From Echinarachnius parma (lineage: Eukaryota > Echinodermata > Echinoidea > Clypeasteroida > Echinarachniidae): a DNA stretch of 64,000 nucleotides. The notes beneath the pieces were generated by a model, which saw only the letters and a list, made by a program, of their open reading frames with translations, did not search any database and was not told where the DNA came from. Location of the stretch: positions 1-64,000 of the forward strand of contig JBAMJV010002999.1 in assembly GCA_037951105.1 (NCBI GenBank), read 5' to 3'. Shown here piece after piece: positions 1-12,800 of the stretch. The position numbers and the translations under genes were made by a program. Position 1 is the first letter of the stretch. Each line of letters begins with the position of its first letter.

Positions 1-33
1 TCGCATATTAATATTCGATCCCTTAATCCAAAT

Positions 34-240
34 TTGTATCACTTTAATCTGTTTTGTGATTCTGTGCTAAAGCATAAATTTAGTATCAATGGCCTATCGG
101 AAACTTGGCAACTACATGAGGATGGTGGATTTGGAATAAATGGTTATAATCTTGAGTATAGAGGTCGTTTAGCAGGCAGAGGAGGAGGAGTTGCTGCATA
201 TATTAAAGGAATAGTTGAGTATTGGTCAAACTTAAATTTA
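34..240 (+). mobile_element. LINE endonuclease N-terminal fragment
   Basis: Frame shows ISETW-like GLSETW, INGYNLEYRGRLAGRGGG and VAAYI, typical of the start of the APE-type endonuclease of non-LTR retrotransposons. It is broken off by a MITE-A fragment at about 217-225. Confidence 0.7.
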
Positions 241-545
241 GTAACCAAAACCTGCACCATTACGGTACAAAATAATAGTTATAACTTCACCATGCTCGAA
301 TAGTATACAAAATTACAAACGACTAAGTAAAACCCCTATTATCATTAAAAAGAGAATCGTTACAACTCAAGGGGGCGGTCTCTAAAAAAATAATTGGTTT
401 TAGCCATTTTTCATAAAAAAAATGTGCATTTAATGTTTTGTTAAAATAATGATCCAATAGTGATATCATCAACAACTTTTTAAAGACCTATTCAGACTTT
501 TTTCAAAGTAGTCTTCAAGCATTTTTACAAATTGTTCTAACAAGT
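217..545 (+). mobile_element. MITE-A fragment inside a LINE
   Basis: Shares the block gtaaccaaaacctgcacc, agttataact, cgactaagtaaaa and catttttcat with the complete copies at 4417 and 43969. The 3' part and both ends are lost. Confidence 0.65.
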
Positions 546-574
546 CAAAATATCCCCTAGTGAAGAATTTTTGA

Positions 575-970
575 ATAAAAATATGTTTATGGATATTTTG
601 CTAAAGCATTTGATACAATAAATCATGATATACTCTCGGGCAAGTGAGAAAACTATGGTGTGCGAGGAACTCAATTGAATTGGTTTCATGATTATTTGAG
701 TGACCGTCGTCAGTTTGAGCATCATAATGGTTCCACTTCTGCCATGTCTTTAATTAAATGTGGGGTGCCCCAGGGATCTGTTCTAGGTCCTACACTTGTT
801 TTGATTTATATTGATGCCTAGATCATCATAATACTTAAATATTATAGTCTTTGCTGATGACTCTAATATTTTTCATTCTTTTTTACCTCATCAAGCAGAT
901 ATTAATTTGTTGGAAATAACTGATAACCTAAAACATATTGATCAGTAGTGTGATGCGAATAAGATTACTA
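575..970 (+). mobile_element. LINE reverse transcriptase fragment
   Basis: With frameshifts it reads FAKAFDTINHDIL, a stretch ending LNWFHDYLSDRRQF, then CGVPQGSVLGP and FADDSNIFHS, i.e. RT motifs including the catalytic ADD. Several in-frame stops. Probably the same relic as the endonuclease piece at 34-240. Confidence 0.7.
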
Positions 971-1028
971 TTAATATAATGTTCGTAAATGTAACCAGAC
1001 GTCATTTGACTCCTTCGAGTATCTTGAT

Positions 1029-1442
1029 GTGTTAATTACAGCCAGCCATAATTCACCTCTCCGTCTTGCTATCATCTACAGACCACCTCTTGGCAACAAC
1101 CAACAATCAAGGACTGCATCATTTATGAAAGACTTCTCTACCTTTCTTGAAGTGCTAATTTCATCACCAAATAGATTGTTGATATGCGGGGATTTTAATT
1201 ATCATGTAGATAATACAGAGAATCTGGAAGCTAAGCGCTTCCTGGATTTAGTAACTTCCTTCAATCTGACGCAGACTGTTGAATTCCCAACACATCAACA
1301 TGGTCACACACTCGACCTTCTTCTTTCAAGGGAGTCAGATGATTTCATCAGTGATCTATCTAGCACTAATTACCTTCCTTCTGACCACGTTGCTGTAACG
1401 TGTCTTCTTTCCATTGGAAAGCTTTCCGTCATGACATATTAA
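1029..1442 (+). pseudogene. LINE ORF2 part 1: endonuclease C-terminal half
   Basis: Reads RLAIIYRPPLGNNQQS, ICGDFNYHVDN, a stretch like HTLDLLLS and LPSDHVAV, the last motifs of an APE-like endonuclease that nicks target DNA. The frame is lost at about 1415, where reading continues in the frame of the next entry. The 5' half of the domain is missing. Confidence 0.8.
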
Positions 1443-3280
1443 AATCAGATCTTTGTACGGCTCCTGCTGAGGACATTGATGAATTAATTGAACAATATGA
1501 AAACACCCTACGGGATCTACTGGACAATCATGCACCTGTCAGGGTTCGTACCATTACCTGTCGCCCAAATGCTCCTTGGTATGATGAGGAGTTAAGAGCT
1601 GCTAAGCAGGAGATGAGACGATGGGAAAGACGCTGCAAAGCATCTTCATTGACTGTTGATAAGGAGATATTTACAGCAAAGTGTCGCTACTATTATCATC
1701 TGATCCGTGAAGCAAAGAAGAATCATCACTCTGCACAACTGAAGGACTGTAACCAACGCGAACTTTTCCAACGAGTTGACAGATTATGCAATCCTTCGTC
1801 TTCTTCTAGAGTCCTACCTTCTTCAGACAGAGGTGATGATACATCATTAGTTGAAGCCTTCTCTGCCTTCTTCTGTGAGAAGGTTGATCGCATTGTCGAC
1901 GAGCTCTCTTCATCCAACTCGCAGACCGACTTCACTAGGATCTCTCGCTTTGACCAAGGCACAGAATGCGAAACTGTCTTGGATAACTTTTCAACGCTCT
2001 CGGTAGAACAGATCACTAAGCTGGTTATGAACTCACCGTCATCCACATGCTCTCTTGACCCTATTCCAACATGTCTTGTGAAGAGTTGTGTTGAAGAACT
2101 AGCTCCAGTTATTACTCGTATTGTAAACACCTCATTCTCTAAAGGCTGTTTTCCCGATGCTTTCAAGACAGCTCATGTTAAGCCATTGTTGAAGAACTCA
2201 AAGCTGAATCCTGAGGAACTTTCAAGTTATAGACCGGTGGCCAATCTTAAGTTCATTGCAAAAATACTTGAGAGGGCCGCTGTTTCTCAGATGCAATGTT
2301 ACTTGTCAACAAACAATCTTCATTCAAGGATGCGATCGGCTTATCGGCAGAATCATAGCTGTGAAACTGCACTACTACGAGTCCACAATGACCTTCTTTT
2401 GAGCCTCGATCAAGGACAAGAGGCATTGTTATTGTTGCTGGACTACTCCGCTGCTTTTGACTCTATCAGCCACGATACACTACTTCAAAGACTACAATAT
2501 AACTTTGGATTCAACAGTAGTTCATTGAATTGGCTACATACTTATGTTACAAATAGATATCAACATGTAGTAATCAAAGATGAGGTTTCAAGCCAACGTA
2601 TTATACACCAGGGAGTCCCACAAGGATCTCTGATGGGTCCAATACTGTTTACTTTGTATTCATCCCCATTAGAGAAAATTTTGCAGAGTTATGGTTTTGG
2701 TTATGTAGTTTATGCTGATGATACCCAGCTTTATACGCTTAAGCATTCAGACCTACCATTAATTATTCCTCAATTAGAGTCATGTTTAGTGGATATTAAA
2801 TTGTGGTCATCAAGTAATTTGTTAAGGCTGAATGCAGAGAAAACTGAATTCCTTCATATGTCATCTCGATTAAGAATAAAGAATATAATACCACCTGTTG
2901 TGTTCAATCAGAGTTCACTGCAACCCGCAAAGTGTGTTAGAAACTTAGGTGTTCTATTTGATGACAATTTGTCATTAGTAAATCATGTAAAAAATATTTG
3001 TAAAAAAGCATCATTTGGTTTGTATAAGCTAGGAAAGATTAGACAGTATTTGGATAAATGTACCACTGAAAGACTTGTCCATGCTTTTGTTTTAAGTCAT
3101 ATTGATAATTGTAATAGCATTTTATTTGGTCTACCTGACGTGTTATTAAGTAAAGTACAACACATACAAAATTCTGCTGCTCGCTTGATAACACGTACTA
3201 AAAGATATGAATCCATAAGTCCAGTTTTGTATAATTTACATTGGTTACCTGTAAATAAACGAATTACGTTTAAGATTTGA
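1400..3280 (+). pseudogene. LINE ORF2 part 2: reverse transcriptase
   Basis: 626 codons. A region with APWYDEELRAAK links endonuclease to RT. RT motifs follow: SSYRPVANLKFIAKILE, LLDYSAAFDSISHDTLL, GVPQGSLMGPILF, YADDTQLY (catalytic Asp pair) and LNAEKTEFL. The C-terminal end reads LHWLPVNKRITFKI and stops at a TGA where the duplicate copy has a sense codon. It copies LINE RNA into DNA at a nick. The long open frame suggests fairly recent activity; the frameshift and stop make it dead. Confidence 0.88.
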
Positions 3281-3826
3281 GTCATTACGTTCAAATGCAT
3301 ACATGGAAATTCACCTGATTATATTCAAGAACTTATAAGTTTGTATAAATCATCTAGGGTCCTTCGTTCAAGTTCAAAGAATCTTTTAGTTCAGTATTCT
3401 GTTAAAACTAAGACATACGGTCAGCGATCTTTCCAGTTTGCTGCAACAAACTTCCTTACCATATTAGACAATCTGATACAGAGCATCAATTTCGAGCCAA
3501 TTTTTGTTTGTTAATGAATTGTAAGTTTTGTATAATTTACATTGGTTACCTGTAAATAAACGAATTACGTTTAAGATTTTAGTCATTACGTTCAAATGCA
3601 TACATGGAAATTCACCTGATTATATTCAAGAACTTATAAGTTTGTATAAATCATTTAGGGTCCTTCGTTCAAGTTCAAAGAATCTTTTAGTTCAGTATTC
3701 TGTTAAAACTAAGACATACGGTCAGCGATCTTTCCAGTTTGCTGCAACAAACTTCCTTACCATATTAGACAATCTGATACAGAGCATCAATTTCGAGCCA
3801 ATTTTTGTTTGTTAATGAATTGTAAG
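3224..3826 (+). repeat. 301-bp tandem duplication in the LINE 3' end
   Basis: Copy 1 about 3224-3524, copy 2 about 3525-3826, nearly identical. Differences include TGA versus TTA at the end of the ORF and one base near 3355/3656. Copy 2 keeps an open frame (3528-3815), so the stop in copy 1 arose after duplication or copy 2 came from an intact parent. Confidence 0.85.
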
Positions 3827-4059
3827 TGTCTATTATTTTATCTTGCTCAAATACGCTTCTATTTCTCTCTCTCTTTCATTTATGCGCACTGAGACTTAAT
3901 TGTAAGATTGCGCTATATAAGAAACGACTATTATTATTATTATTATTATTATAAAGAAATCAAATGTCATGATTATCAAGCCAAAGAGAAAAGAGTGTCG
4001 TATTGTTGGAGTTGTAAACAATTATCTCTTTTCATTGGAATATTGGGATGACCAAAAAT

Positions 4060-5075
4060 AGGAATTTTGTATAGACTAAGACACTTTGATCCCAAACAAG
4101 TCCTTGTATTATTATATTATTCGTGTATTCAGTCACATTTATATTACGGCATTGAAGTCTCGGGAAGTGCACCTTTGATGTTGATGAACAAAATATTGAT
4201 GTTACAAACAATGGCTTTGAGAGCAATTACTTTTAATAATAGGATGGCCTCATCCGCTCCATTGTTTTATTCATTAGGTATATTAGATGTGTTTAAATTT
4301 TAGTAACAATTTTTATTTTTAAATAATTCATAAGCACTTACCACACTCAGTATTTGAATATTATTCCTTTTTGAAAACTCTTATAGTACAAGACAACAAG
4401 ATGGAAATATTTTGGTTAAAGGGGTAGTTTAGTTTTGGTAAGGCTGAACTTTAGTAGCCAAAACCTGCACAGTAACATTATAAACTAATAGTTATAACTC
4501 CACCATGCTCGCAAGGTATACAAAATTACAAACGACTAAGTAAAAAGCCTGTTATCATTAAAAAGGGCCATTAAAACACAAGAGGGCGCTTTTTAAAAAG
4601 ACATTGGTTTCAACCATTTTTCATACAAAATTATGCATGTGATGTTTTATTGATATAATGATTAAATAGAGAGATCATCAACAAATATTTAAAAAACGCT
4701 TTTGAAAATTTTTGAAAAAGAGCAAGCATTTTTTTATTTTTTTCTAAAAATCATCTAATTATTTGGGCCCCAAATAATTATTTGATCAGATACATTTATT
4801 GATATTTCAGCCGTTTCTGGGTCGATTTGGACCAAATAAAGTTTATTCTGCCATTAAAATTGCATGTTCTCTCAAATTCGACACTCAGTTTTTCATTACC
4901 TCACAAAAATATTGTGATGTGCAGCGCCCTCTCTACCAAAACTAAACTACCCCTTTACGCCTAAAATGAGAACAGAGCATGGACAAACTTCAATCTAATT
5001 TCAGGGACCAGATATTTGGAGATACGAAGACTTGATAGACTCCACCTTATTAAGATAAATGTAAACAAGTATTTA
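4060..5075 (+). mobile_element. LINE 3' region split by a MITE-A
   Basis: 4067-4300 reads LYRLRHFDPKQVLVLLYYS and a stretch with SAPLMLMNKILMLQ, the C-terminal part of a LINE RT. It resumes after the MITE at 4975 ([19 protein letters not shown] in shifted frames). A related uninterrupted copy lies at 23720-24480. Confidence 0.7.
4417..4957 (+). mobile_element. MITE-A, complete copy
   Basis: Terminal inverted repeats of about 25 bp, starting taaaggggtagtttagtttt and ending with its complement accaaaactaaactacccct. TA at both ends fits a TA target. It has no coding capacity and is inserted in the LINE at 4060-5075. Confidence 0.85.
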
Positions 5076-5300
5076 TTAAGTCAATACGTCTTATAGTCTT
5101 TTGCTACCAAAGATAAAGCATTTTTGTATTCTCTTGAAAAGATTTGATATGTTTTATATAATCATATAGTTCTGTTGTTCTTAGTGGGTGAATGTTTACT
5201 ATTGTAAATACTTAGTATATAATGTTTTGTAATCATAGTTTCTTGCCTTATTCAAATGTAAGTATATCATCTATTCATGTACAGAGGGTCATACACAAGC

Positions 5301-5410
5301 TCCCATATTCGGGCAATCAACATCCCATATATTCGGGCAATCAACATCCCATATTCGGGCAATCAACATCCTACATTCGGGCACTTGCCATCTCTCATTT
5401 GGGCAATGAA
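5301..5410. repeat. Short tandem repeat, ~20-22 bp unit
   Basis: Four to five units like tattcgggcaatcaacatcc, the last ones diverged. Confidence 0.85.
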
Positions 5411-5568
5411 AAAATCCAAACCGTGGGAGGGGAATAATCTTGTACTGCGGTATTGACCCCGATATTTTTTTCTAATATTGCATTATAATAATTATTGTCC
5501 CAATAGTCCATATAAATGTATATCAGTAGCCTTTGACGAATAATATACATACACATTTATAAACGTTT

Positions 5569-6260
5569 TAAAGGGGTAGTACAGTTTTGGTAAAGCTGAA
5601 CTTAAGTAACCAAACTCTGCACAGTAACATTACAAACTAATATTTATAACCCCACCATGCTCGAAAGGTATACACAAATACAAACGACTAAGTAAAAAGC
5701 CTGTTATCATTAAAAAGCGCCATTAAAACACAAGAGGGCGCTTTCTAATAAGAACAGTAAAACATTTCAAAATAAACAAAATTTTGTTCATTTTTGGTGT
5801 CATTTTCCCAAATTATGAAGGGTAAATTTTGTATGAAATATTGGGTTTAATATCTGAAAGTCACAAATTTGTTCTTTTCTCATGTTGAAATAATCCTTAA
5901 AGGCATTGGTTTCAACCATTTTGCATACAACATTATGCATGTGATGTTTTGTTGAAATAATGATTAGATATGGAGAGATCGTCAACAGCTATTCAAAAGA
6001 TTTGACAATTTTTGAAAAAGTGTAAGCACTATTTTATTTTTATTTTTTTAAATCATCATATTTATTTGGGGCCCAAATAAATACGATCGGATATATATTT
6101 ATTGATATTTCAGCCATTTCTGAACCATTTTTGAGCAAATAAAATTTATTCTGCCATTAAAATTGCATGTTCTTTCAAATTCAACACCCAGTTTTTCATT
6201 ACCTCACAACAAAATTGTGTTGTGCAGCGCCCTCTCTACCAAAATTGAACTACTCCTTTG
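5569..6260 (+). mobile_element. MITE-A copy with ~150-bp insertion
   Basis: Ends taaaggggtagtacagtttt and ccaaaattgaactactcctt. An extra block about 5749-5898 is absent from the copies at 4417 and 43969. Confidence 0.8.
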
Positions 6261-7757
6261 AACTTCTTATTTCGTATTGTAGGCAATTAGATAGATTATC
6301 CTGCCTTTCTCGTGAAGTTAATCACATAGGGGACATGATTGCACATTATCGTTGCGTCATGCCTGTATAATTAGTATAGTACCGATTTCAACTCTGAAAT
6401 AGATAAACTTGATGTATTGAAAATGCATCAAATTTCCCTAAACCTACGCAAACTGGCATATTAGCGCCCTCTTTGACCGTGTAGGTATCCCCTTTTCAGC
6501 ACATATATATCAAACGGCAAAACGGTGCACTTTGCTACATGTCGTTTTGAGCCCAATTAATTAATTTGGGATAGGCCTACTGCACACACCTCTATCGCAT
6601 AACCATTACGAATGGGGTATCATTTTATGGAAAATTTAACATGCTTTCACATGATGTTGGATTTCAAAATGATTATGTAGTGTAAATTACTAAAGTATAT
6701 CCACAAAAAGTCGTTTTTGGATGCAGCGCCTTCAAGATCACACACTCAATTGCATTTGTCTATCATTTCGCTTTCAATCCTCCCCAATATTCACCTTTAC
6801 TGTACATACCCGGCTTTCATAAACATTACAAGTGAGGCGTCATTGGAAAGATAAATGAATAGGCTCTCGTATGATACCAATTCAACAGTATCTCTGTATT
6901 AATAAACATATTCATCTCCAAAAGAATTTGAACTTGAGAAATCCGTGATATGAGAGTCAGACCTTTCGACTGAAGTTTGTTGGCGCATTTTGCAACATTT
7001 CACTTCCCCCATTGATCTTCCCCCATTCTCAAATATACTGCGCATACCCCGTACTCCGAATTCGTACAAATATGGTATCATCTTAAAGAGCATTAACCAC
7101 CCTTTCAAGCGATACCAAATATAACCAATATGATTTCATTAGAAAAGAGATAACAATCGATCAAACTCTAGTTTCCGAACTTTTGTTGAGGGGTTTATAA
7201 ACAGTTAACTCAATTTTAGTGGGCATAGCTAGAAATCCTGAATAAGTGCTCAGGGGACTGGGTCAGATGGCCTAAATAGGGGTCCAGGAGGCACAGCCCC
7301 CGGATTTTAGCAGTTTAGCACTCTCAAGATGTGGTTTAAAGACTATTGTATCAATTTTCACGTAATGAATGAGAAGGGGCAATGTCCCTTCATTTTAATG
7401 TTATTTTATATTTCTGAACCCCATATAGTAGGGGGGGGGGGGGTAATAATATAAACCATTCTCCGCCTCCCCATGATCGACGCCCTTGCATTCAACAGGG
7501 GGGATGATCTATTCATTTATCCCCCCTGATGAATAGGTATTACGTAAGTATTTACGCCCATGCATTGTACACAGTTGAAATATCCACTAGAGACTTTTAA
7601 ATCCGGAGACAAAAATCATACATGTCTTTATAACGAAAGAGCAATTTCGGAAACAAAACACATGTTCAATATGCTCATGTTGGTATTATGTCTTTAAAAT
7701 TCAGTAACAGTTAGTTAATGCAAATGGTTGTATCATACATGTATGTATGTGAAGTCC
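6261..7757. other. No gene recognised
   Basis: Low-complexity and unassigned sequence with a G run at 7431-7443. ORFs here are short and show no family signal. Confidence 0.5.
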
Positions 7758-8100
7758 TTAAAGATTTCTAGTAACATTGTCAAAGTCCACAAAACTTACT
7801 TACATTAGAAGCATGGGACAGGTTTTGGTATTTTGAATTTCTCTTTTGTTAAAAGGATATTTACGATTGAAGTGTTTGGATTTTAAACCATTAACTGGAT
7901 AGTCATAACCGTGTACAAAGTCAGTGTAATGAGTTAGTGAAAGTCACGTAGCATTTTCGCCCATTACTCACCCATATAAAATCCATCTAACGTCATGTTC
8001 ACACATCACTCAGTGAACATATCAGATCATAACATTACATATTGTATCAACCATTCATCACTGTTTGCACATGTCAACAAAGTTACTAGATCCCTTTAAT
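7758..8100. mobile_element. MITE-B copy
   Basis: Starts ttaaagatttctagtaacat and ends ttactagatccctttaa, an inverted pair. The body is shared with copies at 9970, 30096, 39035 and 43264. Confidence 0.75.
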
Positions 8101-8852
8101 GGGTGTTTGAGCAAACATGGATACATATCTGTCTTGAGATGTATACATGTGCAGGCACTGAAATATAAGGCAACGGAAATTGAGAGCATTAAGTTGAGCA
8201 GGTATGCGGAGAAAGGGGTAAGCCAAAATAAAGATGGATTCCTGAAGGTCATAATGTGACCGGCTCTGGCAAAACCAGCAACTTTGACATAAAATGTAAA
8301 ATTTAGCTTTTAATATAATGTTGTTGTGTGTATTTATTTTGAGACCGTTTTTATGCCGATGGGACAAAAATTGACGAAGTTATGACTTGCTTTATTATTT
8401 TTCTTATTCTGCTAAAACAATGGAGATAACCGAGATAACTCAGTTCAAAGTAAATGTCATTCTGGATTTTATCCTAAGATATAGCCATTTTCCCGATAAT
8501 ATAGGTTTTCCCGGCCAAATTCGTCAAAATAGCAGGCATATTCATTATATGTCATTCAAGTTCGCGTGATTTTTGTAAACCTGCTGTTTACACTGTTCAA
8601 TTTTAAACTCCAGAACATTCATCTTCGTCAAATTGCATTCAGTTTACAACGACAACGTATTCAAATTGGTCAGAATGTCAAACAATTTGGCAATACACAT
8701 CCGTCATTCAAATTCGTGCTAGTTTGCTTGACCTTAGATTTCGGACCGATTTGGGTTTTCTATTTCGTTTTCAGGCGTGCTTCTTTGCACATCTAGCATT
8801 CAAATAAGAACAATCAGAACAATCATACAGTATGACGCATTATGAAGGCAGA

Positions 8853-8874
8853 GGGGGGGGGGGGGGGGGGGGGG
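8853..8874. repeat. G22 homopolymer
   Basis: Uninterrupted G run; may be of unreliable length in the assembly. Confidence 0.9.
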
Positions 8875-9067
8875 TGGCAATTTACTTCCCTATTTCCCAT
8901 TATTCCATAACTCCCAAACCACCACCCCCACCCAAGGCAGGTTTTTTTTAGGTCATATTTTTCCGGATACACTTAAAATTTGTAAGATTTGTAACATTTT
9001 ATTGACTATATCGGCCCTCTCTCGGGGTATAAGAGTACAAACATGTTTACATACATGTATTATCAAT

Positions 9068-9225
9068 TTAACAATAGTATAACAATGATACACATGTGAT
9101 AATATGAACAATGATAAACATATGAAAATATGAACAATGATAAACATGCGATAATATTATCTATAATAAACATATGATAGTATGAAAAATTATACACATA
9201 TGAAAATATGAACAAATAAACATAT
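9068..9225. repeat. AT-rich tandem repeat, ~27-30 bp unit
   Basis: Repeats of the pattern aatatgaacaatgataaaca with variation. Confidence 0.75.
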
Positions 9226-9479
9226 TTATATATTTATATCAAATCAAGGCGAACTGGGCAATTCACCCTCCTATCGCGACGAGTGTGCATAATAATATTG
9301 CTTAATTGTGAGATATCATTCACAGTATTACTACCTACTCTTGGCTCTTTAGAAAAATGTGACATAATTATTGTAACAAATATGGCTAATTTATTTAGCT
9401 AACGGCATGATGAGCATGAACTGTATTAAAAACCTATATCAATGTGCAACGCACGTGGTATTAGGCTACTACCACATAA

Positions 9480-9690
9480 GTTTTTTAGTACATACCTTTT
9501 CTCTCATTTTGAAAGAATGGCATACCAATAAATATTAATGTACAGAGTGGGCATTGCAAATCATGTACTAAATTTGCATCTAATCTGCCTTTATTATCTG
9601 GTAATCTATGTGATCTACATCTTAATTTACTTAAAGCTATTGCTTCCTTCTGACATAGTAAATGCAGGTACTTTTCATAAACCAACTTAT
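9480..9690 (-). mobile_element. Possible LINE C-terminal relic
   Basis: Minus frame reads EAIALSKLRCRSHRLPD and DLQCPLC, resembling the Cys/His end of some LINE ORFs. It is weak and located downstream of the Rho-ZU5 stop. Confidence 0.4.
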
Positions 9691-9787
9691 TCTAAAACAT
9701 CCTATAGTTAGTGAAATACGATTTGACCAGATATAGCTGCGCTCCATTCCTGATTAGGCATGTCAGAAAGCCTGGTTTTCATAGTAT

Positions 9788-9862
9788 TCATAATCCAGGC
9801 AGCATTATATCCTTCTCCTTGAGCTCGCCAAACGTTCCCAAGTCATGCATGGTCAAAACTGT
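9788..9862 (-). CDS. Candidate last exon (exon 8) of Rho-ZU5
   Basis: 75 nt after a strong acceptor (tttcttgcag), phase 0, encoding [19 protein letters not shown] and ending MLPGL-stop. The short HDLGTFG stretch is reminiscent of the strand following ZU5 in its families, but this is weak. A tttatt (AATAAA on the minus strand) lies about 200 bp downstream. It could be chance. Confidence 0.5.
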   Translation of the reverse strand, partial: TVLTMHDLGTFGELKEKDIMLPGL

Positions 9863-12800
9863 CTGCAAGAAACACAACCCATTGTGACTTAATATGAATT
9901 AAGCATTGTGCTTCACTTTGCGACTGCAACTTGAATTTAAACAGAATCAAATACTTTGATTGCTTTCATTAAAGGGACTTAGTAATTCATTGTCCAAATC
10001 ATAAAAATCCAATTTGAATTCTAGCGGTTCCCTCATACCTTGTTGTATTCGTATTGACAATAAAATCATGGGACAGGTTTCGGTTTTTCAAATTTCCCTT
10101 TCGTTACAAAGATATGTACGATTGAAGTGTTCAGATAATAAAACTCCGTTGGAGTTTTGAAACCGTGTACAAAGTGAGTGCAGTGAGTTAGTGAATATCA
10201 CTTTGTCTTTTTGCTCATTACTCGGCCATGCAACGTCCATTTGACTTGAAATTTTCACACAATGCCCTGTGGATATATGAGATAACAACAATATGCATTG
10301 CATCAACCATTCATCCCTTTTTGCACATGTCAACAAAGTTACTAGATCCCTTTAAGCTAGCCGAACCCACTATCTAATCATTCTACACTTAATTTTATCT
10401 AATAATTTACCTCGACCAGTTTCACCATAAACCATTTAGTCAGGTGTGCACTTATTTACAAAGCCAATGTTGTTCTTAAAAACTTTCTTTGATCTAGCCT
10501 ACACATTCATAGCCCCAGACCTCAGCACCATAATTATAATAGAATTGGCAAAACTAAATGATCAAATAAATGACACTGTGTATCAACAGATAAATGCACT
10601 GTTTCACAATTGCAATAAATGTATTTAAACACATAAAATGCCATCAACAAATCAAAATGGATGGTAAAACAAACACCATTGTTTCACAAACAATAATCAA
10701 TGCATCATATGTGCAATTTCTTGTGGCTTTTGAAATTGGGTCATTTTGTCCTTTACCTCTGCTCATTCAGCCATAAAAAAGATGAATATCTCTGACCTTC
10801 ACACAAAAAGAACAAAACAGCTGTAACAATATCGTGGTAAGATAACATCTTGAAATAATTATCGGTTATGAAATTATGAGCAGTTGTTTAGGGTGGGGGG
10901 GGGGGGGGGGGGGGAGTAGTTACTTGTGTTCTGTTTATACTACTTAGGTGAGCAATAATAATGGTAATGTGCTTGTCTTGAGGAGCTTAGTACAACACTT
11001 TTACACAAGGCATCATATTACACCTATACGGAGTGGCAATATTCTTTGCAAAATCTGATTGTCACTCGACAACTGCAGTCTGTACCTATAACCACGTGCT
11101 TTCGCTGAACTTGTTCTGTACATCAACACAGTGGGGTATTGTGCTTTGCACATCTTCCTCAAACTTCAGGCCAGCAGGCGTACATTGCACAACGGGTGCC
11201 ACCAGAATCTCATCAGAGGCTTCTGCGGGAATATCGGGGATGGTCCTCGGCACCTGGACTGTGACTACCTGCTCACGTTTTTTCTCCTTGATGGCTCCTG
11301 GCGGTACGACTACGCTGACTTCCCCATCTCCAAATAGTTGTACCTCTCCTCCGAGATGGTCCATTGTTGCACAGGCGAACGAGTCCTCCAAACCACGTGA
11401 TTCCTCCATTTCTAAATATTAGGTGGTATTGAGTCAAATGGAACAGTCAAAATAATTTTAATTTTTCACGAACCTTGCAAAGTTATTGTGCATGTAAAAG
11501 GCTTTTAATAACCCATTTGATTACGATGTTCTTTATATCTTTTTTGGAATATTTGTTATCATAGGCGTAGGAGGCGGGTGGCGTTTTGAAAACGGTCATA
11601 TTATTCCGGCAGCCATGGAGCTACACCTTGTTTTGAGGTATTAAAGGGACTGTCCGCCTTTTGGAAGCCAAATTTCAAAAGTTGTGAGGTTATTGTCTAA
11701 TATGAAAGAGAAAGTAATTTAACAGCATGCCTGAAAACATTAGGGCTTGAAATCTCTTTTTCGTGGAGTTATAGGCCTCAAAATAATAAAAACGACACAG
11801 CGCGTTTAGTATTATTCTAAATCAGTGAAACTCCTTTATTGACCAATGAGAAGTTTGGTGGAGGGGCGCATTCGCTTTTCATTCGTGGAATCCAAATTGC
11901 TGTCTACTGTCTACTGGAAACTGTTCATACGATTTGTAAAAGGCGGAGAGTCCCTTTAAGTCTTTTCTCGACTGATTATGAACGACTGTTCTTGGTAACG
12001 ATTTTCATTGGAAAAGACCCTATCCGATGGACATACTCATTTTATTACTTTATTTTGGTTCCTTTTTTACTGGGCCACCCTGTAGAGCTCACGAATACAA
12101 TTATTTGTAGAGCGCCGTGAATCTAGGTACCCCTATTCAAAAGCGCACACTAATTATCTGGAGCACCATCTCAACTTCCAAGGGAGCATACTAGCCTAAG
12201 CTGCTCTGACTACTTTACAGGAGAACAGCAATGTGGATTAAATTCCTTGTTGAAGCATACTCAATACCTGGGCATCGATTGGGTTCTTACTCGGGTCCCG
12301 TGATTAGAAGGCGCACCTCCGAAAGTGCTACAACTTCCCACGCAGAGGTTTGCAGCACATGGCTCAAGCCATATTATATCTTACTGTACCTAATCATTTA
12401 ATGTGAATGTAACTAACCGTGCGCCGTTCGGGTATCATCCTTGGAAAGACTCGTAACATCTGTACTTGTTAAAGACCCGACGACTGTATTGAGCTCTGCA
12501 TCACTGGGTTGTCCACCACTCTCATCTCTCATCGATGCTTCGTCACTGCCTGATGCATTCATGTCCAGTCTGATAGTAATACATTGTACAATAAATTAAT
12601 ACCTAGTAAATATGTAGTCGTGTTAAAAACAGGTTGGCCCCAACAAAACGAAACGGGGCACTTCACAAAATAAAGTAACAAAATAATTATGTCCATCGTA
12701 TAAGGTAACTTTTCCAATTAAAAACAATACCAATAACAGTAATTTTGGTCGTGTAGTTTTTGTTTAGGGCGCTCTGAGTGACACCATGTCAGGCTCCCAT

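Larger units (their letters stand above)
1020..3955 (+). mobile_element. CR1/L2-type LINE, nearly complete ORF2, decayed
   Basis: 5'-truncated element. It runs through endonuclease, RT and a C-terminal RT-associated region into a 3' UTR ending in (ATT)n at 3932-3950, preceded by gcgctatataagaaacg, a tail typical of L2-like LINEs of deuterostomes. It contains one frameshift (~1415), one stop (3280) and a 301-bp tandem duplication near the 3' end. Confidence 0.85.

Noticed and set aside
1726..2166. 146-codon minus ORF
   Set aside because: Shadow of the LINE reverse transcriptase on the plus strand.
5301..5410. CRISPR-like array
   Set aside because: Units are adjacent with no spacers, in an animal genome; it is a simple tandem repeat.
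9480..9690. Extra C-terminal exon of Rho-ZU5
   Set aside because: Resembles a LINE C-terminal end, lies downstream of the stop in exon 8 and lacks clear splice sites.
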